DNA from: Monilinia fructicola
Taxonomy: Eukaryota; Ascomycota; Leotiomycetes; Helotiales; Sclerotiniaceae
Reading direction: 5' to 3'
Length of the DNA stretch: 64,000 bases
Assembly: GCA_008692225.1 (NCBI GenBank)
Contig: VICG01000003.1
Coordinates: 923,501 to 987,500, forward strand
The notes under the pieces were generated by a model that did no database searches, was not told the origin of the DNA, and saw nothing but the letters and a program-made list of their open reading frames with translations. The stretch's first letter is position 1. Each line of letters starts with the position of its first letter. This document shows, piece after piece, positions 21,983-33,607 of this stretch. A program made the position numbers and the translations under genes.

Positions 21983-23546
21983 GTACAGTTCTGGGAGATG
22001 CAAATACAGGGGGATATTTCTTGTTCTTTCATTACTTCGCTTATATCACCCAGAGACTGTCCAAGTTCTGGAAAGGATCTCCTGCCCTCGGTATTCCTGA
22101 CCCACATTTCTCGATAATTAAGTGATGATATCCTTTGAGGGCTCAAAATAAGTTATGCTGCCGCTTTTGGCTGCCTTTTCTTTTCTATCTAGTCAGCTCT
22201 TGTTGAATTATCTGGGATATATGATTGGACACTCCTTTTTTTTTTGGCACTACCTCACTCACTCGTAAATCTCATTCTGGAAACTTCGGGAATTAGTACA
22301 AGGCCTGATGATGCAAGGACTTAAAACCTGTATATTGTCATGACTGACGACATTACCGGTGATGCTCTGAACTACTTGCACCACTGTCTCAGATTGGGAC
22401 TCATGCTTAATTTTGTTTGCAATGCTATCTCGTTCGCAATCACCATTGGTGCAGGGTGTTCGCGAAACCTCTTGTTGATTAATGATCAAATTTTACATAT
22501 CACAAACGGTCGGTTGTCTATTATAGTTTTGTACGTGAGTCATATTTCGGATGGAAAAATTCTGAAATCGAAATCTAATCCTATTGAGAAACTAACTGTA
22601 GATGTGTCGAATCTTGAGAGCAATAACATTCTGAATGCTGCTGCTCCCAATGTAAAAAAAACACCGATGGTGAATATGAGATTCAATAACGCGCAACCCC
22701 CCTAGTCATATAACCGACACTACTCTGCCTGTTCCAACTTGTGGGCCACAATACCCCGAAAAACAGCACACACGGACCTACCTGAGGTGAGAGACGAAGA
22801 ACTCACCAGGCCTCACGAAATATGTAAGTGCCATGGGCATGTTTTATGGAATCACACTTTCTGATGCTGGGTCCACCGATGGTTCTCGATCATTTCACAC
22901 GCAGAAATCTTTCTGCGCCATTCATTGTGAGTTCCCGTCTCATCTATATATCATCACAAGGCTTGGACGCGTACAGGATCTATCTAGCCAGCAGGCTGAA
23001 GGTTTGAGATCTTTGAGCTCCATTCTTCTCACGATATACAACATAGCCTTTCACGATGCCCCGGGCCCTTCATCCAGAGTTCTCCACTTCGATAGTTTCG
23101 ATCAATCCAGCAATATCGGAGTTGGTCATGGAGAGCATGATCATGCAAATGGTATTGCGTTGAATCTCTGCCGGCGCATTGCGCGATGACTTTCTCAACG
23201 ATTAACCCCATGCTAAAAATGCCAAACATGCGAAATGAAGCTCTATATAGCGAATTAAAAGGCTCTAGCCATCTAGCCCAACCTTGACCGTTCGAGTACA
23301 ATCGAACCAAACAATCTTGCAACGTGAAACGTAAGCGCAATGCCCTTCCAACGCGCAGCGAGAACCATCTACCCGCATCTTTCACTTCCGAAGCCCGTTG
23401 TGAATTCTTCAAAGTTCCGCGGGATAGGAATTCTAAACGATTCGAATGATTAACAGGAAACTACAAACCCATTCATCCCTCCATCCATCCATCCATCCCT
23501 CCATTCTCATCGACTCCGCAAAAACAACCTCAAATAACCATCTAAA
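21983..23546. other. Intergenic region, only weak ORFs
   Basis: Contains ORFs of 121 codons (22340-22705) and 118 codons (22833-23189) without recognisable features. A short TCCA tetranucleotide repeat (about 23477-23500) lies in the leader of the next gene. Confidence 0.4.
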
Positions 23547-25028
23547 ATGAGTTCAGATAACCAGACAACCCCATCGTCCTCCACCCTCCCCTCCCCTCCC
23601 GCCTCCGCAGGCACTTCCCGGGTCCGGCCGCGTCGATTCTACATGCTCAGAGCCTTTATTTATCGCTTGCTCCCCCTCATGCTATTCACAGTCTTCCTCA
23701 TCACCGGCACGGTAATCCTCATCTATGCCGTCGTGAACAAACGCGCGCTACCTCCAAAATTCATCATCGGCTCTTTCCTCACCATCGGCATCCTCGTGCT
23801 CTCCTGGGCCGCGCTGAGAACGATACTTTTCCTGCGGCGGGAATTTGGAACTCGGGGGGTGGATGAGGCCGAGGCGAAGATGCATCGGCTCAGGCGGCTG
23901 GGGGCGGGGAAACAGGGGTGGTCGAGGAAATGCTGGAGATGGCTCAGGGAAACGGGTGTCCTGATCGGAAAGTGGGGCGCGAGGAGCGAGGGCGCGAGAT
24001 CCCCGGTGCGGGGCAGGAACGGGGTTGGGGCTCGTGGGTCGCCGAGAAATCCACCGGCTGGAGGGGCGCAAGAAGATGCAAAAGTTGCGAGGGAAGGCGT
24101 TCAGTCGAGAGACGTTGGATGTGCAGTTCCGGACGCCCGGATTTCGCCGCTGCAGCTTGAAGCGACGTGCTCTCCACCGTCATTTCCTGGTCCCCAAAAA
24201 CAGAACCAACATGACTCCGGAAGAAAACCAACCCTTCACCCTTCCAGAGGAACCGAGAAGTCTCGAGGAGCATCAACCGTAAACAGCACAAAGGTCCGAT
24301 CCCGGGATAAGTTAACAACAGCACACCCCTCACCACCCCATGCATCACAACCAGTGATCTACATAGAAGGACAGCCCCAGAAGATGAAATCTCAAACCCA
24401 CGGCTCAGCCCACCAACCGATACCTTCAAGACAAGACGTCAGTTCTACAGATACTCCCCGATGGCATACCCCACAACAAGCGTTCAGCCGCCCTGTATAC
24501 TACCCCAGACCCGCCAGAGCCTTACCCCCCAGCCTCTCTATTGAACACATCCTCGCACACCCACAGGTGCACGCACAAGAAATGCCTAGCGATCACAATC
24601 CACCCCGCCCAATGCATCCCCAATCACAAACACGCAAGCCACTCCGCGAAACATGCCACGGCGCCCAACCCTGCGTCTCCCAGAAGACGTCTCCGCAGCG
24701 CAAAGCGCCACATCAAAAAGAGGACCGCACGCTCCCCGCTCATTCGCCTTTGCGCAACCCATGGCATCGAGAGCAAAATGAAGGCCTACAACAGAATGAA
24801 CCCCAGTCTCAATCTCGAGCCCCGCACGAACAGGGAAGATACTCGGCGTACAATCCCCCTCCATCTCAGATCATCCCAGAGATCACATCAGCGCCTTCGC
24901 GCAGGTATACCGTACCATGTTTTTCCGGGCCAACGGAATTGCAAAGATTAGAATCGATGAAGTTCGAGATGAAGATGGATGCCGATGGCTATTATCGACA
25001 TGGATTGTATGATCAACGGGATCCTTGA
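23547..25028 (+). CDS. Unknown protein with two N-terminal TM helices and a long disordered Pro/Ser tail
   Basis: 493 codons from ATG 23547. A Ser/Pro-rich start is followed by two closely spaced hydrophobic helices (LLPLMLFTVFLITGTVILIY and PKFIIGSFLTIGILVLSWAAL) joined by a short KRALP loop, and a basic RRRE-like segment. The remaining 370 or so residues are low in order: Arg/Gly-rich first, then Pro/Gln/His/Ser-rich with many short polar runs, ending with a more structured-looking FEMKMDADGYYRHGLYDQRDP. The helical-hairpin N-terminus suggests a membrane protein with a cytosolic tail. Family unknown. An unspliced intron inside the tail cannot be excluded. The coding region is more GC-rich than its flanks. 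Confidence 0.6.
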   Translation: MSSDNQTTPSSSTLPSPPASAGTSRVRPRRFYMLRAFIYRLLPLMLFTVFLITGTVILIYAVVNKRALPPKFIIGSFLTIGILVLSWAALRTILFLRREFGTRGVDEAEAKMHRLRRLGAGKQGWSRKCWRWLRETGVLIGKWGARSEGARSPVRGRNGVGARGSPRNPPAGGAQEDAKVAREGVQSRDVGCAVPDARISPLQLEATCSPPSFPGPQKQNQHDSGRKPTLHPSRGTEKSRGASTVNSTKVRSRDKLTTAHPSPPHASQPVIYIEGQPQKMKSQTHGSAHQPIPSRQDVSSTDTPRWHTPQQAFSRPVYYPRPARALPPSLSIEHILAHPQVHAQEMPSDHNPPRPMHPQSQTRKPLRETCHGAQPCVSQKTSPQRKAPHQKEDRTLPAHSPLRNPWHREQNEGLQQNEPQSQSRAPHEQGRYSAYNPPPSQIIPEITSAPSRRYTVPCFSGPTELQRLESMKFEMKMDADGYYRHGLYDQRDP

Positions 25029-25635
25029 TTATGGCAGGTGGAGCAGTGGAAAGAGATGATACAGGAGCTGAGTATTAGGAGGAGGGAAAAAAAGAAAGGA
25101 GATGGGAACTAAGTTGTCTTCGGATAGGCGAGAAGGGGGCGGTGTTGGTATCTGTGGGTGCTCTCATATTATTGGAGGGACAAACCATCGATATTTTAGT
25201 TCGATTTTGAACAACGAACTACCAATGTCCAAGTTTGACTCAAGTGTTTGTAAGGCGTAATGGACTGATAGCTTCGCGAACTTATGATTTGGATAGGTTT
25301 AATATCGGTATCGCCCACCTTTTCTGCTTATGCAGAGGTGACGAGAGAGAAAATTCAAGGGGACAGGAAGAACACGAGGTACAGAAAGCAAGGAGAAAGA
25401 AGAGATCGATTCTCAAAAATCATCTCAAACTTGAGCAGGCCTAACCTTGGCCGAAAAAAAATAGTATTTATCTCATCAATAACAAGTCAGCCCCTGGACT
25501 GTAACACTAGCGCCTGGTAATGCAGATTACTACGCTCCTCCATACCTCCCAATCTATCTAACTTAACTTTTCCCGTCCCAGAGAAATATTTTACGGTTTG
25601 TGAATGTGTTGATACCAAGAAGATCCAAGAACATT
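25029..25635. other. Convergent intergenic region
   Basis: The 3' flanks of the two-TM protein and AP-1 mu. Short ORFs here have no recognisable content. Confidence 0.4.
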
Positions 25636-27143
25636 TCAGCTTACGTCTGGAAGTCGAACTGCTATATCTCCTGATTGGGTAATGTAGCGAACCCAGGGGA
25701 GAGATGGATATTGTAGCTATTAAGAGTGTTAGCACAGATTATACGTTTAAGTGAATAGCAACTGAAAGGGGGGACTGACCTTTGGCTCAATAATCTTCAA
25801 GTACCTGACTTGGATACCACTTGTGGTGAAATATGGAATCTCAAATTTCACACTAATTGGTCTCTTTGCCCCTTTACCACCAACTCCACCCATACTTCCA
25901 CCAAATCCTCCTGTCATTCCACCTCCATGTTCATCATCACCCTTTACACTCGGTAATCCTAGCTCTGCTCTCATAAGGAATTCTTTACTACCCCCGAACT
26001 GTTTGATCTTCCATACTATCGCCGATTTTTCTGGTGCGTAGTGGACGGATCCAATATTTGTACGGAAACGTGGGGAATCCGCATCTTCTGGAACTGGGAC
26101 TGTGATCTCCACATTGTTGGCCGTGCTGCGGCGCTTAAATTGCGCTTTGGCTTTGAGCATGTATTCGATTCTTGATCCAGAATGCGATTCCACGATACAT
26201 TCAACCCAGATCAATGGTTTGACGGCAGTGTTTAAACGATAAGACATCAACTCGAATTCTCCATCAGGTGGAATGAAGGAGATGGTTCTATCGTTTTCGA
26301 ATCGCGAAAGACGGACACATTGATGGAACTTCACATCCTCCATTTCAATAGCCTTCCCTCGAGTCGCGCGTCCAGTGGTTTCAAACATTACTTTATCGTT
26401 CAGACCCAATCGCAATTCAGGCATACCGGAGAGATAGCATTTCATCTTTATGGCACCCAGAATCTCAGACCGCAAAACATTTCCATTCGAGGATACCAAT
26501 AAATTGAGTGACTCCACCACATCAAGGAAAACCTCATTCTTCCTGTATCGAATTCCTTCTGATCTCCATGATACTGCATTAGTAACGGCTATCGGTGGAC
26601 GGGCTTGGATCTCGAGCTTGTGTGATTCTTGTGTGATATATTCTTGTAGGATTTTAGATTCGGTTGTTTGTGGATATCCAAAGTCCATCATCTCATCTAG
26701 TAGTTCGTAGATAATGACAAAGTTATCTCGGATGGATTCTTCTTCGAGTTCTTTGAAGTATTCGGTGAAGACTTCGACTATTTTGTGGAGGAAAAGGAGG
26801 ATTTCGGCGGCATTTGTGTTGCGTTTGGTGAGGGCTAGGAGGTAGAGATTGTTATGTCGGATATAGAGGTACTTGGGGGAAAGTCAGAAGTTGCAAGCGC
26901 ATATGGATGAGAGTGAAGATATACATTTATGCCTTCGTCTGAGAAACACGGTGGGACTGCGGAGCTCTCTTCTTCTGCCTCACTCAAGAGTACTGGGAAC
27001 TTTTCAACCGCAGACATAGGAATATCTCCTCTGTAATTTCGGGCTAGAAGGGTCTGTATTGCGTCAACATTGTTCAAGAAGCAGAATCACCATAGAAATC
27101 ATACCTTGCCCTTCAAATCGAGAAAGAAGACAGCAGAAGCCAT
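25636..27143 (-). CDS. APM1: AP-1 clathrin adaptor complex, medium (mu) subunit
   Basis: Four exons (27105-27143, 26925-27053, 25780-26871, 25636-25716) give 446 residues. The start MASAVFFLDLKGK|TLLARNYRGDIPMSAVEKFP is the longin-like N-domain of mu subunits. SDEGIN|YLYIRHNNLYLLALTKRN continues it, and EYFKELEEESIRDNFVIIYELLDEMMDFGYPQ is the linker hallmark. The mu homology domain follows (ISWRSEGIRYRKNEVFLDVVE variant, CYLSGMPELRLGLNDK, KLIWVE-like core). It ends, after a final intron at 25717-25779, with LQYPSLPWVRYITQSGDIAVRL. Mu1 binds YxxPhi sorting signals and acts in trans-Golgi/endosome clathrin coats. A Gly-rich loop (GGGMTGGFGGSMGGVGG) near the C-terminus is an insertion also seen in other fungi. 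The reading frame is intact. Confidence 0.96.
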
Positions 27144-28071
27144 ATTGCCAGATAATCAAAGAAAGGAAAGCGATGATGATATTGATGGCCGAAAGTGTGC
27201 CAAGTTGGCAGGTATTAAATCGTTTGTAGAAGAACTCGTATCATTCGTGACGTTTGTTTGAATCAATGAATATTCCTCTTGATATTATTTTGGAATTGAC
27301 ATTAAGTCCAGTCGAGTTGCCTTGAGGTGTTCACTTGAATAACAGCCCCACGTCAAGTCAATCAATCAATCAATCAAGCTTCCCCCTTCAGATTGATAGG
27401 TAGGTAGATCCAGATTCCAACCAAAATGGAACCTAATCACCGGTGAATCTCGGCGGTCAACTTGAGGCGGTACCAATGATGTGGGCTAAGCTTAAAACAT
27501 ACTAGCTCCTAAGCGGCAGAATCTTCCACGCTTAAATATCTTCTCTTCTCCCGAATCAGCAAAACTTCTTTCTTTTTTTCTTCAACGCGCCCTTTTAGAC
27601 AGTGCAACTCAGTCATATAAATATAAATTGTATTGACATTCTGTCAATACTGATCTTGTTTCCCATTGATGTAGTTAGCGATTTCGCGGCGCGAAGACGG
27701 ATATCAAAGGTACCATAAGAGCTGGCCGGGCATTGTCTTTTTGACAATAGGTTGCCTGGGCGGCGTCAGAGGGACCATACATATGAAAGAAGTTGAGAGC
27801 GAAGTGGTTATGTTATGGTTGTTTGATGCTACCAATACCAAATATATCTATTTATTTATTCATTTATTTATCCATCTTTCTATACGTGGACGATTCAATC
27901 GAAGCATCAAGAGCCATGACGACAGATTTATATATACAAGTTCAATTTCTTTTTTGCAGAGACGTCCACGGGTGTGATATCATGATTCTATTTGCTTGAG
28001 GGCGGGTATCATGATATTTTCCTGCCGGTAGGAAGGTCTTCCCATGTTTGTCTGGTGGGATTTGCTGCGAC

Positions 28072-28106
28072 AGAGTGGCAGAGTGGCAGAGTGGCAGAGT
28101 GGCAGA
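28072..28106. repeat. Tandem repeat of a 9-base unit (GCAGAGTGG)
   Basis: Four near-perfect copies of GCAGAGTGG in head-to-tail order, in intergenic DNA. No coding meaning is seen. Confidence 0.85.
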
Positions 28107-28726
28107 CTCAATCGACTGCGACTACTCCGTAGAGATGAATAAACTCACCTGGGCATCATTCAACACTTGAAGAATGGCGTCCGCATGCGAGGGGAGGCAG
28201 GATACATTCCTTTCGTTGTCATATAATATCACCTTGGACCTCCAGCTCCCTAGTACCACCACCTGCTTGTACGGTAGTAGTTTCATCATTTATTTCAATA
28301 CCCGTCTCAAACCAAGCAACTTCAATATCAAATCTCTCCCCGTTAGCTTTTGCTACAGTAATAAAGTAGACAGATACTTATGCCCCTTCTCCGTACTGTC
28401 TCAAAATGTCACCCACAACCACCCACCGTTTGTTTAACAAACCCAAGATTTCATTTTGGATACGTCTACGGATCAAATTTCATTCGGACACGAGAATAAT
28501 GGCCCACCAGGGTCTTTGCTTGCGTTACCTGATACCTTACCTAATCCCTTACCTAATCCCCATCTAATCCCTTACCTAATCCCCACCTAATACAGTACCG
28601 GCCTAGTACTGTACCTACTCCCGAGTCGCTAGTGGCTACCGATAGATTGATTCATGGATCGAACGGCCAAAAGCAAATCAAGAATCAAGATGCAGGTGGT
28701 CACATGTGAATCTTTTTCCTCCAATC

Positions 28727-28751
28727 CTCCGTACAGTACGAAAGTACGGAG
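28727..28751. repeat. CTCCGTAC inverted repeat
   Basis: CTCCGTAC and its reverse complement GTACGGAG are separated by nine bases. The same core appears as a closed palindrome at 60326-60341. Confidence 0.75.
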
Positions 28752-28765
28752 AAGCAGCATCACAA

Positions 28766-28847
28766 TGATCACATCCATCCATTCACATCCATCCATTCAC
28801 ATTCATCCATTCGTTCATTCGTCCATTCGTCCATTCGTTCATTCATA
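28766..28847. repeat. Imperfect CATTCATC/CATTCGTC tandem repeat
   Basis: A run of four-base steps (ATCC, ATTC, GTCC, GTTC) gives an interrupted CATTC-rich microsatellite in intergenic DNA. Confidence 0.8.
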
Positions 28848-29441
28848 CCCCCCTCTCAATAATAAATTAATATACTTTCCTTTCTTTCTACTCATTACTA
28901 TCGTTTGCGCCATGTGAAATCTGCAACTTGTAAATTGGAAAATAAAGGGGAAAGAGAAGAGAAGAGAAGAGAAGATATAACCTTGACCTCGGGACATCTA
29001 ATTCACCTGAATCTGGAGTTTGTCTTTATTTTGATTATTATTTATATTACTCTTACTATCACTATTTCTTTCTCTTATTCAAGGAGCCATTCTTGGTTTT
29101 ATCTGCTTTTAATCTGAAATCCTTTTTCCTCTTTTTCGAAAACAATATTTGAAGATCCTTCATCATCCATCATCCATCATCTTTCGTTTCGTTTCGTTTC
29201 GTTGTGTTGTGTTCCGTTCCGTATCACAAGCAAAAAGAAAGAAAAATAAAATCCCCCGAATTCTCTTCAACTCAACTCAACTCAACTCAACTCAACTTAA
29301 TGAGTACAAACAACCTTTACAAACCTCCGCAGATACCTTGATTTTGAGCGATACACATGTACCAATCGTTAATTGCATAGTTTCTTCATTCATGACCAGA
29401 TTGCAACAATATTCGCACATTCATCGGCGTTTAATCTCAAA

Positions 29442-31214
29442 ATGGAACACGATCACATGTTAAGAGAATGCCCCCCATCCTATGCTTCTCACGATCCTCA
29501 AACCATAAATTTACCTTCTGTGCCCACCGCAGACCCCCCACCGATTCATCGCGAGCGAGTCTTACCTCCTTTACCTCCTTTGCCAGCAGAAACAAAATAT
29601 CGCCAGGAATCGGCGGCAGAAATACCTTTCACATGGCCATCTTCCAACCCATTAACCGCATATTATCAACCGGGCCCATCACAGCTTTCGCCAAAGATAG
29701 CAACGAGAAGAAGTACAGATTCGCCGAATGGTATGGATTTAGATCTATCGGACAGTAGAGTAAGGCGGGGAGGCAGCGTGCTGTCTATAGACGATCCGGA
29801 TGTGCGGCTCGCTGCGGAAGCATTAGGAGATCTCCGCGCCGGTATGTAATTTGAAAAATTCCCACAGGATTTTATACTAAGTTTGTTTGCAGATTTCATA
29901 CAGTCTCCCTCTCATCGTCATAACATTCCCCCTTCAAACTCGCCCCGATACCGACAAGCTGGTTCTACACAGCCAGAACCTCTCCTCTCACTCCTCACCA
30001 CATCTCACCCCCTCATTGGTAATGCGATAGGCGGCTCGTTATCCGCATACTCAGCTTCAAAGAATTATAGTCCTCGCTTCAAGTCGAGTGCAGAATATGT
30101 GGAAAGAAGGATTACACCAGTTGTCAATACAATCAATTCCGTTAATCGCATTACGGGAGTTGAAGGGGGTGTACGTTGGTTCCTTGGTGGTCGCCGGCCG
30201 AGTCATCATGGGCCATCCGAGACTGAATCAGATTCCCCATCTCACAAGCGTCGGAAAGTCAATACTTCTTCTCCATCTGACTTAGAAGGTCAGCCTCTAC
30301 ACTTTGAAATACAATCTGATTCACAACGCCCTCGTCGTCCCAGTCAGGTATCCACCACTGAAAGCCTTCCTGCATATGATGACCACCGCAGTCCTAGCTA
30401 CGAAGCCACACAACAAGCATTGATACCATCACAAAGGAGATCGGATGAGCCTGCATCTCCTGGGAGCTCATGGCAATCCCGACTCGTCCTTTCGACTTCG
30501 GGACTTAGTGTCGCTATGTCCGAAGAGTCACTCCGAAGCCTGAAGTATTGCCTCAGCTGGATTCGCTGGGCGAATGAGCATATAGGAAAGCTGATCGTGG
30601 CATTAAAATCGGTTTTAGAGCAATACGACAACTCTGGCACAATTGCCGATGCCCCTCATGCTGACAAAACCGATGGTAATGATCGACAGATGGTACTTCA
30701 CACAGATGACGAACGTTCTGCCTTGAATGCCAAGATTACACAATTAAACAAAGATGTCTTGAAGACTTTGAAAGAAGTGGTGGACATCGTCTCAAAATAC
30801 GCTGGGGGTGCTCTACCTGATAATGCAAGAGATCTCGTGCGTAGACATTTGACATCTCTACCTCGAAGGTTTCAAATCGCAAATTCAGTCTCAAGTGGCG
30901 AGAACAGAGGTCATCGAGATGGAGATAGTGATGCTAAGGAAGGCGCACAGAGAGTCATGGTATTAGCTAAAGAAGGTTTGGATATGATGACTCAGGTATC
31001 AGGCGTTTTAGACGGAACAATAGTTAGTGCAGAAGAGTGGTGCGAAAAGCTGGGTCGAAAGAAGCGAGAAGAGAGGGAAACGACTCTTCCTCAGGATAAG
31101 AAAACGTCAAATGACGAAAGTGAAAATAGAAGGACGCAAATTTTGCCCATCGTAAGTGGGGACGTCAAGATGGGCCATACAGGGTTTGCTGAAGCGAGAC
31201 CTACACTCGTTTGA
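29442..31214 (+). CDS. OPI1: OPI1-type transcriptional repressor of phospholipid/inositol genes
   Basis: Two exons (29442-29841 and 29893-31214) give 573 residues. The N-terminal part is Pro-rich and disordered. The family core begins SIDDPDVRLAAEALGDLRA|DFIQSPS across the intron. It continues with PLLSLLTTSHPLIGNAIGGSLSAY, KNYSPRFKSSAEYVERRITPVVNTIN and RITGVEGGVRWFLGGRR, the Opi1 block. A second conserved region (EESLRSLKYCLSWIRWANEHIGKLIVALKSVL) lies C-terminal. In yeast Opi1 is held at the ER by phosphatidic acid and Scs2 and enters the nucleus to repress INO1 and other UASINO genes when inositol is available. Filamentous-fungal homologues share the core, but their targets are less certain. 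ATG 29442 is chosen as the first Met in frame (MEHDHML). Confidence 0.88.
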
Positions 31215-32474
31215 GAGCGAGGTACACTCATTTGATCCTTCTTTCTTTGTAAGTGCAGAACATGCGGCTACCAGTGGGTATAGTATTTCAAGGGCAGAGA
31301 TTTGAAAGACTTGAACGTTGGCGTATTGATGTTTGAAGGAGAACCTAGGCGTCAGGCTGTCAAACAGGAGAAAATATGAAACGAGGCTTAAAACTCTTTG
31401 CTTCACTGCGTTAGCTTTTGTTATATACCAAGTTCATTAGTTGACCTCATATTGCAACGGACTCCGCGGAATGTTTCTTTTGGATGAACCAAAGGATAGA
31501 AAAATACAGTGTGCAAGCTTAATTTCCTCTCCTCGTTGGTTACAAAAAATACAATGTATTTTCTGCGAATGTCTTGTTCAAGTTCAAACAGAAAGATGAG
31601 GGTAGGTTGTATGATTTGAAGTTGACTGTGTTTTTGAATAAAAAATTCAAATAGGATGATGACTATTGATATGATTGTGAGAGTTCAAGCATAACAATGG
31701 GGTTACATTGCACAATTCCGAATAAAACCATGAACCTATATTGTTCAGGTAGTTAAAAGAACGACAAAAGAGTCAAAATCTATAACTCGAAGCCGAGCAA
31801 TAAGATCTCGAACCGCGAAATGAACCTATAGATATCAAATCTTGAATCTGACTCTTGGAATCTCGCCGAAGTCACTTTTCATGATTCATCATGGCGGTGC
31901 CAGATGTTCAATTTCAAGTCATGTTTGGGGAGGGACAGTCATTTCGAGGGTGTATATAGGATGTATGGGATGTGCGGAGTGACTGTGGTGTGAGTCTAAA
32001 CCCACGCTTTTATCATATTTTGACAAATAGTGCAGTCATTGAGCAGGAAAATACATCCAATGACTATAATATGAGCTTTAGGCCACGTTTTTACCACGTT
32101 TTTGGAGTCAGGAACAGTCATTTAAGACTCGAATCGACAGGCGTAGTTTATGACTACCGTGTTTACATTCACGTATCTTGTATTTGAGGCCGAGTGGTGT
32201 CGGGGGAAAGTGCATAAATAGTTCGGGGTCCCCCCCCTTCCATCAGTTTTTTTCGGTATCAAATCACTTCGTTTCGTACAAAGAGCCAATCTTTTACTAT
32301 TGAACAACCTTTGATACTACTTTTGGATACTGCTTTTTGGACTCTCTACAATTTTTGCGCAATCTTCATAAGCTCCCCGAGCTTCAAAGTTTTCGCTGTT
32401 CTTACTTCGAGCTTCATTACTTCGGTAGTTGTTCGTTTTTGAGAATTTCCTGTGCATCATGTCTACGATTGGTC
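31215..32474. other. Intergenic region, no gene seen
   Basis: About 1.25 kb of AT-rich DNA with no supported frame. A motif TTTTACCAC/GTTTTTGG recurs loosely around 32010-32110, but no gene is called. Confidence 0.4.
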
Positions 32475-33607
32475 ATGGAACAAGTGGAGGTGAATCAGAT
32501 AATGTTGGACCGTGGATATGCAGGTTGCTGGAACGGGGCTCTAGTAAAAACAACGCACCATCTCGCAGCGTTCGCTCCCTCTATCTGACTTGGTAGAAAT
32601 GATCTAACATTTTACATCTAGTGCGCAGGCGCGAACGCATCGGGTGAGAGGTTTTGTGGAACCTGCCACCGTCCCAGACAAGATGGTCTTTGGGTGAAAG
32701 TTGGAGCAGACGGAGGAAAGCTTCCACTTGCTACGTCCGAGGAGGTGTCAGTCTATTGGAGTAAGCGGGAGCCGGTGACTTATGCTCCAGGAATGTGGCA
32801 ATGCAGATTAAGATGGGCAGCACCTAACCATGCGGAAGTGAGTTTCCCCTCCATGCGTGCAGCGACGGAAATCTGACGCTATTCATGCAGTGCGACCACA
32901 TTAACGGAGCCGATGCGAACGTTTGCCAATCCGAGTTCTGTGGGAGGCCAAAGACAGAGAATCTTTACTATGATCCTCCAGGATGTCCTCCTAAGCAGCC
33001 ACCGATTTCAGCAGTCTCCCCTTGGTATTGGGCTTTGAAGACGAACCCTGGTCTTGCAATACCCAGACCAGCAAATTATACCGTTAAAAAAAGCGTAAAG
33101 AGTTCTTTTGTGAAGGTCAAATCCGGTTTCCCCTTCCTCATACTCCATCTTCAACCTAATATTCGACCATCAATCAATCCCTGTTTCCTCTCGCATACCC
33201 ACCACCGAAACCGACCCAACCGGATTTTCTCACTCTTAACTTCACCTTTCATCGCATTTGATGTTTTTCTCGCAAGTCAATCATGTGTTTTTCTCTTCAG
33301 ACGGCGGTCTAATAAACGCGTCCACTCTCTCCATCGTCGTTTTTCGCATCTCGCTTTCTCTTTACGATTAGCTAGCTTCAGATACCCGACTTCTCCTCCC
33401 AATATCCAGCCTCGCGCGCATGGAGTTGGAGTGAGAATCCCAGCAGCTTCTTCGATACTCTCGCATGGTTTTCCTCAGTTAGCTGGTGTTTTTGTGTTTA
33501 CTCATGGTGCTGGTACAGCTTCGGAACGCACGATTGGAACGGGGTTATCGCTGGTGAACGTGGGAACCCTAACTCTTGTTCTAGTGGTCGTCGTACCCTT
33601 GCATTAG
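32475..33607 (+). CDS. Unknown Cys-rich, possibly zinc-binding protein (model approximate)
   Basis: A first exon MEQVE (32475-32489) is followed by a 132-base GTGAAT...CTAG intron. Exon 2 (32622-32837) reads CAGANASGERFCGTCHRPRQ and so on, with a C-x2-C pair and a later MWQCR. A GTGAGT...GCAG intron (32838-32890) then leads to CDHINGADANVCQSEFCGRPK with C-x-H and C-x4-C. The spacing of Cys and His pairs suggests a small zinc-binding or disulfide domain. Downstream the Pro/Trp-containing segment (SAVSPWYWALKTNP) still looks coding. The remaining frame to 33607 is of poor quality (Leu/Val/Arg-rich), so more introns are likely after about 33110. The start may also lie further upstream. No family is recognised. 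Confidence 0.45.

Larger units (their letters stand above)
27144..29441. other. Long intergenic region with several simple repeats; divergent promoters of AP-1 mu and OPI1
   Basis: About 2.3 kb with no supportable gene. It holds CAAT repeats (about 27357-27376), a GCAGAGTG array (about 28072-28106), an imperfect CCTTACCTAATCC array (about 28528-28590), a CTCCGTAC...GTACGGAG hairpin (28727-28751) and a CATTCATC/CATTCGTC array (about 28766-28847). Close to the OPI1 start lie GAAGA, CGTTT and AACTC pentamer runs, which would be in its 5' leader. Confidence 0.6.
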
